Assembly (NCBI GenBank): GCA_017964745.1
Contig: JAGCRJ010000048.1
Coordinates: 1-23,062, forward strand
Origin: Lachnospiraceae bacterium
GTDB taxonomy: Bacteria; Bacillota; Clostridia; Lachnospirales; Lachnospiraceae
DNA: 23,062 nt
Direction: 5' to 3'
Part shown: positions 7,476 through 14,553 of the stretch, piece by piece
Numbering within the stretch: position 1 is the stretch's first letter
Layout: each line of letters begins with the position of its first letter
Program-made: the position numbers and the translations under genes
Notes under the pieces: generated by a model
What the model was told of the DNA's origin: nothing
The model's input: the letters and a program-made list of their open reading frames with translations, nothing else
Database searches by the model: none

Positions 7476-8076
7476 CCGTACTGACATTAGGACCTGAAGA
7501 TCCGGGCTTTTCATCTCTTCCGGAACGGGATTCCTTAAGAGAATCATGATCTGCCTTTACAGCCTGAAGCTTGGAATTGAGGGCATTCAGGAGTGAATCA
7601 TACTGATCGGATACGGTTCTTGAAGATGAAGCAAGAAGTCCTTCTACGTACTTCATAACATCTTCCATATACTCCATAGCCGCATCTCTGCATGCATTTG
7701 CTTCGCTGGTAGCATTGTCAAGGATCTGCTGGGCTTCAGCCATTGTCTGGCTGGTAACGGCATCTGCCTGCTCATAAGCCTTCTTCATGATCTCATTCTG
7801 TGAGAGCATTTCATCGGTCTGAGCGGTTGCTTTCTCGATAAGTCCGTCAGCCATCTTCCTTGCATTATCAAGGATCGAGTCCTGATTGCTGATGATCTTC
7901 TGATATCTTGCTATCTCCTCGGGAGCCTTTCTCCTGAGTTCGTCGATATAACCCTGAATTACTTCTTTTTCAACGTAGATCTCTGTATTGGACAGGAGCT
8001 TGGGTTTGCACTCCGAAATATACTGTTCAAGCTCATCGATGACGCCAAAGATCTGGCTTTCCATTTTTCTTTCCAT
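7450..8076 (-). CDS. Long helical coiled-coil protein of unknown role
   Basis: A 208-residue, almost wholly helical protein. Residues 1-183 are rich in A, E, K, Q and D with heptad-like spacing; the tail (184-208, GRDEKPGSSG...) is polar and likely disordered. There is no TM segment. Such proteins are sometimes annotated as V-ATPase subunit H/E-like or DivIVA-like on coiled-coil similarity alone; I see nothing specific for either, and there are no ATPase genes nearby. The ribosome binding site AAGGAG overlaps the coaD stop region (9-nt gap), so it is co-expressed with coaD. In related clostridia I believe a similar gene often follows coaD, but this is memory, not a search. Confidence 0.85.
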   Translation of the reverse strand: MERKMESQIFGVIDELEQYISECKPKLLSNTEIYVEKEVIQGYIDELRRKAPEEIARYQKIISNQDSILDNARKMADGLIEKATAQTDEMLSQNEIMKKAYEQADAVTSQTMAEAQQILDNATSEANACRDAAMEYMEDVMKYVEGLLASSSRTVSDQYDSLLNALNSKLQAVKADHDSLKESRSGRDEKPGSSGPNVSTVYPDTDKE

Positions 8077-8085
8077 TGTCTCTCC

Positions 8086-8577
8086 TTAAGAGCGGATACC
8101 TTTGAATTTTTCCTTAAGAGCCGCTTCGACATAGTCCGGAACGGAATGGCTTACGTCGCCTCCGTAGCGTGCGATCTCTTTGACCGTCGATGAACTGAGA
8201 TATGAATACTGCAGATCCGTGGTAAGGAAAACCGTATCTACTTTATTGTCGGAAATTTTTCTGTTGGTCTGGGCTATCTGGAGTTCGTATTCGAAATCGG
8301 TGACAGCTCTGAGGCCTCTGATCATGATATGGAGATTATTCTGAAGACAATAATCGACAGTAAGACCGCTGAAAGAATCAACTCTTACATTCTTCATATC
8401 TTTCGTGGCTTCAGTCAGTATTTTAACACGTTCATCAACCGAAAACAATGCAGTCTTCTCACTGTTATTCAGCACGGCGACAATGAGTTCGTCGAACATG
8501 AGCGATGCTCTTTTAATGATATCAAGGTGTCCCAAAGTCATGGGATCAAAGCTTCCGGGATATAATGCTCTGTTCAT
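8086..8577 (-). CDS. coaD: Phosphopantetheine adenylyltransferase CoaD
   Basis: Transfers AMP from ATP to 4'-phosphopantetheine, the penultimate step of coenzyme A synthesis, in the cytoplasm. The 163 residues match the family's usual ~160. The nucleotidyltransferase motif TLGH (14-17) follows YPGSFDPM; RGLRAVTDFEYE (87-98) and SSSTVKE (128-134) are the other signature stretches, with NRKISD between them. Ribosome binding site AGGAGGGAATAT precedes the ATG. It lies 21 nt after rsmD, the common bacterial pairing rsmD-coaD. Confidence 0.97.
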   Translation of the reverse strand: MNRALYPGSFDPMTLGHLDIIKRASLMFDELIVAVLNNSEKTALFSVDERVKILTEATKDMKNVRVDSFSGLTVDYCLQNNLHIMIRGLRAVTDFEYELQIAQTNRKISDNKVDTVFLTTDLQYSYLSSSTVKEIARYGGDVSHSVPDYVEAALKEKFKGIRS

Positions 8578-8598
8578 ATATTCCCTCCTGTTAAGAGA

Positions 8599-9150
8599 TC
8601 AGATCTTCTTCAGGAAAAGATGCATATTGCCTTTGTATTCTTTTCTTCTTACGATCTCAAATCCGACTTCTTCAGTATAGCTAAAATCATCCTTTTTGTC
8701 AGCCTCTATTATGATGATGGTATCCTTATCGACATATTTCATCACGGACAGCTGCTTAAGGACGTTTTTCTCATATCCTTTAAGATAAGGGGCATCCATG
8801 AACACGATATCGACATGCTTCTCAAAAACAGACTGAAGGCCGGCTACGGCATCCTGCTTGAGGATGACAGCCTTATCCTGCATCTTGGTGAAATTCACGT
8901 TATCGGTGATGCATTTGATGGGTTCCCTGCCGTTGTCGATAAAGTAAACCTTTGTGGCACCCCGGCTGAGCGCTTCAATACCGATCTGTCCGCTTCCTGC
9001 AAAAAGGTCGATCATTACGGCACCGGGTACATCTCCCTGAATTATGTTGAAAAGAGTCTCTTTGATGATATCCTGCGTGGGTCTTGTGATATCGTCTCCG
9101 GCAGGTGTCTTAAGGGGCATTGACCTGCATTCTCCTGCTATAACTCTCAT
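8599..9150 (-). CDS. rsmD: 16S rRNA (guanine966-N2)-methyltransferase RsmD
   Basis: Uses S-adenosylmethionine to methylate G966 of 16S rRNA (E. coli numbering). The 183-residue length is typical. N-terminal RVIAGECRS and RPTQDIIKETLFNI (23-36) are RsmD signatures; DLFAGSGQIGIEALSRGA (48-65) is the SAM-binding motif I. The catalytic motif normally read as DPPY/DPPF is here DAPY (119-122), coded GAT GCC CCT TAT, one base from the usual proline. Ribosome binding site GAGGT, 8 nt before ATG. A 62-nt gap separates it from parC with no terminator, so it is probably in the parE-parC transcript. Confidence 0.94.
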   Translation of the reverse strand: MRVIAGECRSMPLKTPAGDDITRPTQDIIKETLFNIIQGDVPGAVMIDLFAGSGQIGIEALSRGATKVYFIDNGREPIKCITDNVNFTKMQDKAVILKQDAVAGLQSVFEKHVDIVFMDAPYLKGYEKNVLKQLSVMKYVDKDTIIIIEADKKDDFSYTEEVGFEIVRRKEYKGNMHLFLKKI

Positions 9151-9212
9151 AACTGTTTACCTCAATAATTCTTCTGCCAAGTATGTTTCCGGCATGTTTC
9201 AGTTCCGTTCGG

Positions 9213-11462
9213 TCATGAGCGGATCTTGGTTCCCTTTGCACCACGGCCCAGGAGCTTAATGGAATTGAGCGACACGGTCCTTGAGCCGTATTCAATGGAT
9301 GCTTCACTTACAACATCGGTGATATAAGCAATCTCGACCTTGTCATTTCCATCGAGACGCATTCCCTTAACACCTGCGGCTGTCTTCTTCATCTCGGGGA
9401 TCTCTTCAATGGAGAACCTGATGAAGTATCCGTTTGCGGACTGAAGGATGACGTTTTCTTCGGTACGCACCTTCCTGATGGTGACGATACGGTCATCCTC
9501 ATTAAGCTTGGTTGCGGTTACCGTACGGCGTGAACTTACATCGAATTCGGTCCCCGATGTCACCTTACACATTCCGTTCGCGGTAACAAATAAGTACTTT
9601 CCGAGCAGAACGGTCGACAGATCCTCGGCAAAGATGATCATATCATCCGATGAGTCGTAATTGGTTATGTTATCTACCGGAACACCCTTATCACGGAATT
9701 TGGACATGGGAAGATCCATCATCTTGATCGTATGCATCTGTCCCTTTTCGGTAAATACGGCAACTCTTCCGTTGTTTCGGACGGGACATTTATACTTGAT
9801 CTCTTCGTCGATGGCTTCCTTATTCCTTTCGAAGGTGGGAAGGTCGATCATCTTGCAGTAACCGAATCTGTCCATGATGAACCAGACATCCATCTCTTCG
9901 AATTCTTTTTCCTTATAGACGGCTTCCTCACCGTTCTCGATGACGGTCCTTCTCTTTCTTGAGAATTCCTTTTTAAGAGTTTCGAGATCGGCGATGATGA
10001 CCTGTGCCATGGACTCTCTTCTGTCGAGGATATCCTCATATCTGTAGATATTGGCAAGGGTGTTTTCGTGGTCCTTGTTGAGAGCATCGATCTCGAGTCC
10101 GATCAGTTTGTAAAGTCTCATATCAAGGATGGCCTTGGCCTGTCTTTCGGTGAAAAGAAGCTGGCTTGCCATGATCGAGCTTTCCTTAGTCTTGAACTTA
10201 ATGCCGTCGGTGATGCCTCTCACAAGGCAGTCTTCTGCCATCTTGCGGTCTCTCGATCCGCGGATGATCTCAATTATAAGATCGATGAGGCTGCAGGCCT
10301 TTATAAGACCTTCCTGGATCTCCTTTTTCTCTGTTTCCTTTGCCAGAAGCGCGTTGTACTTTCTGGTGTTGATCTCATACTGAAAATCAACTACGGACTT
10401 GAAGATGTCCTTAAGGGACATGGTCTCGGGACGTCCGTTCTTGATGGCGAGCATATTGACACCGAAGGTGTCTTCGAGATGAGTTTTCTTGTAAAGAAGG
10501 TTTATGAAGTTCTCGGCATCGGCATCCTTCTTAAGCTCGATGACTATACGGATACCTTCCTTGGAAGACTGGTTGGAAATATCAACTATATCCTGAGTCT
10601 TCTTGCTCTCGGAAAGAGCTGCAACCTCGGAAAGGAACTTGCCTATTCCGGCACCGACCATTGTGTAGGGGATCTCGGTGATGACAACGTTCTGGTGTCC
10701 GTTCTTAAGCTTTTCTACATTTGCTACGCCTCTGATCCTGAGCTTTCCGCTACCGGTCTCATAGATATCCTTGAGGTCATCCTTGTTGATGACACGACCG
10801 CCGGTAGGAAAATCAGGTCCTTTAACATATCTCATCAGCTCTCTTGTGCTGATGTCTTCATTCATGATGAATGCCTTCATGGCATCGATCGTCTCACCGA
10901 AATTGTGGGGAGGGATGCTTGTTGCCATACCTACGGCAATACCTTCGGATCCGTTTATGAGAAGATTCGGGATCCTGCAGGGAAGAACTTCGGGTTCCTT
11001 TTCGGTCTCGTCAAAATTGGGAACAAAATTGACTGTATCCTTATCGAGATCGTCAAGAAGTGCAAGCTGTGTAACCTTCTGAAGACGTGCTTCGGTATAA
11101 CGCATTGCGGCGGCTCCGTCACCTTCGATGGTTCCGAAGTTACCGTGTCCGTCAACAAGGGGAAGCCCCTTCTTGAAATCCTGGCTCATTACGACAAGAG
11201 CTTCGTATATTGAAGAGTCGCCGTGAGGATGATATTTACCCATCGTATCACCGACGATCCTCGCACTCTTTCTGAAAGGCTTATCAAATGTAAGTCCGAG
11301 CTCTCGCATATCATAGAGAGTACGACGCTGAACGGGTTTAAGACCGTCGCGTACATCGGGAAGTGCACGGGATACGATTACGCTCATCGCATAATCAACA
11401 TAGGATCTCTGCATTTCCTCGGAATATTCTGTTTTGATGATCTTTTCTTCTATCTTAGCCAT
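9213..11462 (-). CDS. parC: Type IIA topoisomerase subunit A, ParC-like (topoisomerase IV)
   Basis: DNA breakage-reunion subunit of topoisomerase IV or a second gyrase. Start is ATG 11460-11462 after AAGGATAATTCAA, giving 749 residues. With that start the catalytic tyrosine in AAAMRYTEARL is Tyr122 and the quinolone region GKYHPHGDSSIYEALV carries Ser83 and Glu87, matching E. coli GyrA numbering; Glu at 87 is the residue usual in ParC (E84), and Ser/Glu is the quinolone-susceptible state. The short C-terminal domain (about 495-749) lacks the GyrA-box QRRGGKG; SKFRDKGVPVDN stands there instead, favouring ParC over GyrA. It pairs with parE 17 nt upstream. No gyrA/gyrB is in the window, so a sole-gyrase role cannot be excluded. 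Confidence 0.86.
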   Translation of the reverse strand: MAKIEEKIIKTEYSEEMQRSYVDYAMSVIVSRALPDVRDGLKPVQRRTLYDMRELGLTFDKPFRKSARIVGDTMGKYHPHGDSSIYEALVVMSQDFKKGLPLVDGHGNFGTIEGDGAAAMRYTEARLQKVTQLALLDDLDKDTVNFVPNFDETEKEPEVLPCRIPNLLINGSEGIAVGMATSIPPHNFGETIDAMKAFIMNEDISTRELMRYVKGPDFPTGGRVINKDDLKDIYETGSGKLRIRGVANVEKLKNGHQNVVITEIPYTMVGAGIGKFLSEVAALSESKKTQDIVDISNQSSKEGIRIVIELKKDADAENFINLLYKKTHLEDTFGVNMLAIKNGRPETMSLKDIFKSVVDFQYEINTRKYNALLAKETEKKEIQEGLIKACSLIDLIIEIIRGSRDRKMAEDCLVRGITDGIKFKTKESSIMASQLLFTERQAKAILDMRLYKLIGLEIDALNKDHENTLANIYRYEDILDRRESMAQVIIADLETLKKEFSRKRRTVIENGEEAVYKEKEFEEMDVWFIMDRFGYCKMIDLPTFERNKEAIDEEIKYKCPVRNNGRVAVFTEKGQMHTIKMMDLPMSKFRDKGVPVDNITNYDSSDDMIIFAEDLSTVLLGKYLFVTANGMCKVTSGTEFDVSSRRTVTATKLNEDDRIVTIRKVRTEENVILQSANGYFIRFSIEEIPEMKKTAAGVKGMRLDGNDKVEIAYITDVVSEASIEYGSRTVSLNSIKLLGRGAKGTKIRS

Positions 11463-11479
11463 TTGAATTATCCTTAAGA

Positions 11480-13405
11480 TCAAATATCGAGATTGGCATC
11501 GTTAGCATGTTCATAGATGAATGTCTTACGGGGAGGTACATCGGTTCCCATAAGAAGCTCCGTTGTCTCGGAAGCCATTCTCGCATCCTCGATCTCTACC
11601 TGCTTGAGTCTTCTTGTCTTGGGGTCGAGAGTGGTCTCCCAGAGCTGGTCCGGATCCATCTCACCGAGACCCTTGTATCTCTGAAGTGTGAAAGGTCCCT
11701 TATGTGAAGCTCTGTATTTCTCAAGAGCCTTGTCGTCATAGAGATATTCTTCTTCACCCTTTGAAGGCATGGCCTTATAAAGAGGGGGCATCGCGATATA
11801 GATATGTCCCTCGAAGATAAGCTCCGGCATGAACCTGTAGAAAAGAGTAAGAAGAAGCGTCGAGATATGTGCACCGTCGACGTCCGCATCGGCCATGATG
11901 ATGATCTTGTTATAACGGAGTTTGCTTATGTCAAAATCGTTGCCGTAGCCTTCGGAAAAACCGCATCCGAAAGCATTGATCATGGTTTTGATCTCGGCAT
12001 TTTCAAGTATCTTGTTTATCGAAGCCTTCTCAACATTGAGGATCTTACCCCTGATGGGAAGTATTGCCTGGAACATTCTGTCACGTGCGGTCTTGGCGGA
12101 GCCGCCTGCGGAATCTCCCTCTACGATAAAGATCTCGCACTTATCTGCTTCCTTTGAAACACAGTTTGCAAGTTTTCCGTTTGAGTCAAAGGAAAACTTC
12201 TGCTTTGTGAGAAGATTGGTCTTCGCCTTCTCTTCCGCTTTTCTGATCTTCGCAGCTTTATCTGCGCAGTCGATTATTGTCTTAAGGACATCGAGATGTC
12301 TGTCAAAATATCTTACGACTTCGTCACCGGTAACCTTTGCGACCGACTTGGCTGCATCCTGGTTATCGAGCTTGGTCTTGGTCTGTCCTTCGAATGTGGG
12401 ATCGGGATGCTTGATGGAAATGACCGCGGTCATTCCGTTTCTGACCTCGGTACCCGAGAAGTTCGCATCCTTATCCTTGAGGTTGCCCAGCTGACGCGCA
12501 TATGAATTGATCACGGTCGTAAACTGTGTTTTGAATCCGGTAAGGTGAGTTCCGCCTTCGGAGTTATAGATATTGTTACAAAAGCCTAGAACGTTCTCAT
12601 GGAATTCATTGACATACTGGAATGCGATCTCGACCTGAATACCCTCGGATTCACCGCTGATGGATACGATCTCCGTAACGGGATCCTTTAATTTATTGAG
12701 GTCCTTAAGGAAACCGACGATTCCTTCCGGCTCATGGTATGAAACAATCTCCGGCTCAGCGCCTCTGTCATCCTTATATTCAATGGTAAGTCCGGGATTG
12801 AGATATGCGGTCTCGTGAAGTCTGCTCTTTACTTCATCTTCCTTGAATCTGGTCCTGTCAAAGATCGTATCGTCGGGAAGGAAATTGATCGTGGTTCCGT
12901 GATCCCTGGTCTTGCCCTGCGAGGGAAGAAGTCCGTCCACAAGTTCAACTTTGGGCTCACCCTTTTCATAGCTGTCCTTGTAGATATTGCCGTCTCTTTT
13001 GATGGTGATATCAAATCTGGAAGATAGTGCATTGACAACGGAGGAACCTACACCGTGCAGACCTCCGCTGGTCTTATATGCATTATTATCGAACTTACCT
13101 CCTGCATGAAGTGTGGTAAGAACAAGTCTTTCGGCAGAGATTCCCTTTTCGTGACGGCCTACGGGAATACCTCTTCCGTTATCGGAAACGGTGCAGGATC
13201 CGTCTTTTTCAAGCGTGACCTTAATGGTGTCGCAGAATCCCGCGAGATGCTCGTCTACTGAGTTATCGACTATTTCATATATAAGATGATTGAGTCCCTT
13301 TGTGGATACGGAACCGATGTACATTCCGGGACGTACCCTTACGGCTTCGAGACCTTCCAGTACCGTAATACTGCTTTCATCATAATTGTCTTTTTTCGGT
13401 GACAT
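11480..13405 (-). CDS. parE: Type IIA topoisomerase ATPase subunit, ParE-like
   Basis: ATPase subunit working with the downstream ParC-like protein. It has 641 residues, as for ParE and Gram-positive GyrB. GHKL ATPase motifs are present: YEIVDNSVDE with general base Glu44, DNGRGIPV (75-82), GGLHGVGSSVV (114-124). The TOPRIM domain has VEGDSAGG with Glu429 and the metal triad DADVD (506-510), then PLYK and QRYKGLGEMD near the C-terminus. Ribosome binding site AGAGGG sits 7 nt before ATG. ParE and GyrB are hard to separate by motifs alone; the partner subunit points to ParE. It is the first gene of its operon, with a leader of about 75 nt holding a hairpin. Confidence 0.87.
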   Translation of the reverse strand: MSPKKDNYDESSITVLEGLEAVRVRPGMYIGSVSTKGLNHLIYEIVDNSVDEHLAGFCDTIKVTLEKDGSCTVSDNGRGIPVGRHEKGISAERLVLTTLHAGGKFDNNAYKTSGGLHGVGSSVVNALSSRFDITIKRDGNIYKDSYEKGEPKVELVDGLLPSQGKTRDHGTTINFLPDDTIFDRTRFKEDEVKSRLHETAYLNPGLTIEYKDDRGAEPEIVSYHEPEGIVGFLKDLNKLKDPVTEIVSISGESEGIQVEIAFQYVNEFHENVLGFCNNIYNSEGGTHLTGFKTQFTTVINSYARQLGNLKDKDANFSGTEVRNGMTAVISIKHPDPTFEGQTKTKLDNQDAAKSVAKVTGDEVVRYFDRHLDVLKTIIDCADKAAKIRKAEEKAKTNLLTKQKFSFDSNGKLANCVSKEADKCEIFIVEGDSAGGSAKTARDRMFQAILPIRGKILNVEKASINKILENAEIKTMINAFGCGFSEGYGNDFDISKLRYNKIIIMADADVDGAHISTLLLTLFYRFMPELIFEGHIYIAMPPLYKAMPSKGEEEYLYDDKALEKYRASHKGPFTLQRYKGLGEMDPDQLWETTLDPKTRRLKQVEIEDARMASETTELLMGTDVPPRKTFIYEHANDANLDI

Positions 13406-13434
13406 AAAATACCCTCTTGAAGTCTAACTTGCAG

Positions 13435-13460
13435 AAAAAACAAAGGTTTCTCGTGAAACC
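13435..13460 (-). promoter_or_regulatory. Leader hairpin of parE: terminator-like (possible attenuator) and parS-like
   Basis: Within the predicted parE leader the minus strand reads GGTTTC, loop ACGA, GAAACC, followed by TTTGTTTTTTC, the form of an intrinsic terminator placed between promoter and gene. The same 16 bases (13445-13460) match the ParB-binding parS consensus TGTTTCACGTGAAACA at 13 of 16 positions, 13 of the inner 14. Either or both roles are possible. Confidence 0.5.
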
Positions 13461-13486
13461 CCCGAACAGTTGTTTTGCACTATGTG

Positions 13487-13515
13487 ATTTTAACATAGAT
13501 TTAGAATTCGTACAA
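13487..13515 (-). promoter_or_regulatory. Sigma-A promoter of the parE-parC operon
   Basis: Minus strand TTGTAC (13510-13515), 17-nt spacer, TAAAAT (13487-13492), with a TG one base before the -10 (extended -10). The predicted start is near 13480. The -35 box overlaps the end of the degV terminator T-run. Confidence 0.75.
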
Positions 13516-13516
13516 C

Positions 13517-13543
13517 AAAAAATCCACTACATTTAGTGGATTT
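13517..13543 (-). terminator. Rho-independent terminator after the degV/fakB gene
   Basis: Minus strand AAATCCACTA, loop AATG, TAGTGGATTT, then TTTGTTG: a perfect 10-bp stem with a T-run, about 80 nt after the stop codon at 13625. It separates the fakB transcript from the parE promoter. Confidence 0.85.
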
Positions 13544-13624
13544 CATGCGTGAAAAAATATGAATCATAAATTTCAATAACGATTGTTTTTGCTAAAATAA
13601 TGCCGAAATTACGTTGTTTTAAGT

Positions 13625-14491
13625 TCAGATCTTCTTTGAAACCGCCATAGCGAGAGCTCCGGGGCCTATATGACATGCTATGGACAGGGAAAGAGGCTTC
13701 AGACAGATATCATATCCGGGGAAGAACACTTCCGCTTCCTTCTTAAACTGTTCGGCAGCTTCCGTATCATGTGTATATGCCATTTCAAGATGAACGTTGT
13801 GGCATTTGTCGCTGCATCCGAATCTTGTCTCCATATCATTCTTTATGGCCTTCATGATGATCTCTTTGCCGCCCTGTACTGTTCTGGTCTTGGCAAAGGA
13901 ATCAAGCTTCTCACCCTGTATCTGGAGAACGGGCTTGATACGCAGAAGCGTACCTATTGCTGCAGCTGCGGGAGTGAGTCTTCCACCCTTTTTGAGATAT
14001 TCAAGGGTATCTATCATGATATATATGCTGCTCTCAAACTTGACTCTTTCAAGCTCATCCTTGATCTGCCTTGCACTCATTCCTTTTTCGATGAGCTCCA
14101 AAGCATCGAGACAGGACTGTCTGAGAGTAACGGAGATCCTCTGGTTATCAACGACCTGAACCTTATCGTCATAATGCTGTGCGAGCAGATATGCGCTTCC
14201 GCAGGAACCCGAAAGTCCGCTCGACATGGGAATATGAACTATCTCATCATAATCCTCGAGAAGCCTGTCCCATGTTTTCATCACTTCTTCGGGTGAAGGC
14301 TGACTGGTGTGGATCTCTTCTCCGCCTTTAAGTCTTTCATAGAATTCTTCCTGAGTCAGATTTACGCTGTCCAGATATTCCTTGCCGCCTATAAAGAACG
14401 GCATGGGAATAACATTAATACCGAGTTCTTCTCCTTCGGCGACAGTCATTGAAGCATTAGAATCGGTAACAACTGCTATTTTTGAACTCAT
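13625..14491 (-). CDS. fakB: DegV-family fatty-acid-binding protein (FakB-like)
   Basis: DegV proteins bind a fatty acid and present it to the kinase FakA, which makes acyl-phosphate for phospholipid synthesis (known for S. aureus). The 288 residues fit the family. The start VVTDSNASM, HTSQPSPEE near 61-69, PMSSGLSGS near 93-101, the LEYLKKGGRL segment and the terminal HIGPGALAM are family hallmarks; the Ser/Thr of TSQPSP contacts the acyl carboxylate in the family. Ribosome binding site GGGAG before ATG. FakA is encoded two genes upstream in the same direction, so the pair may work together; genomes often hold several FakB paralogues with different acyl preference, which cannot be read from this sequence. 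Confidence 0.9.
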   Translation of the reverse strand: MSSKIAVVTDSNASMTVAEGEELGINVIPMPFFIGGKEYLDSVNLTQEEFYERLKGGEEIHTSQPSPEEVMKTWDRLLEDYDEIVHIPMSSGLSGSCGSAYLLAQHYDDKVQVVDNQRISVTLRQSCLDALELIEKGMSARQIKDELERVKFESSIYIMIDTLEYLKKGGRLTPAAAAIGTLLRIKPVLQIQGEKLDSFAKTRTVQGGKEIIMKAIKNDMETRFGCSDKCHNVHLEMAYTHDTEAAEQFKKEAEVFFPGYDICLKPLSLSIACHIGPGALAMAVSKKI

Positions 14492-14516
14492 TTAAAATAT
14501 CTCCCTCGTCTATCAA

Positions 14517-14546
14517 GTTGACATAATCAATATCAACTATTATTTT
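14517..14546 (+). promoter_or_regulatory. Dyad and possible antisense promoter between recG and fakB
   Basis: The 62-nt recG-fakB gap holds an imperfect dyad (14517-14537, GTTGACAT...ATATCAAC). On the plus strand the same bases give a perfect -35 TTGACA (14518-14523), a 17-nt spacer and a weak -10 TATTTT (14541-14546), which would send RNA antisense into the 3' end of recG. Confidence 0.3.
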
Positions 14547-14553
14547 ATGTAAC

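Noticed and set aside
9151..9212. Promoter ahead of rsmD
   Set aside because: No pair of -35/-10 boxes with 16-18 nt spacing was found; read-through from parC is simpler.
10068..11213. A 381-codon open frame on the plus strand
   Set aside because: It lies antisense to parC, whose domains and catalytic residues are intact across this stretch. It has no ribosome binding site or family motif; it is a shadow of parC codon use.
11463..11483. Upstream TTG start for parC
   Set aside because: It would make the ribosome binding site AAGGA part of the protein. ATG 11460-11462 is correctly spaced and puts the catalytic Tyr at 122.
13544..13558. Second parS-like site (TTTCATGCGTGAAA)
   Set aside because: The central bases carry insertions compared with parS and the flanks do not match; likely chance.
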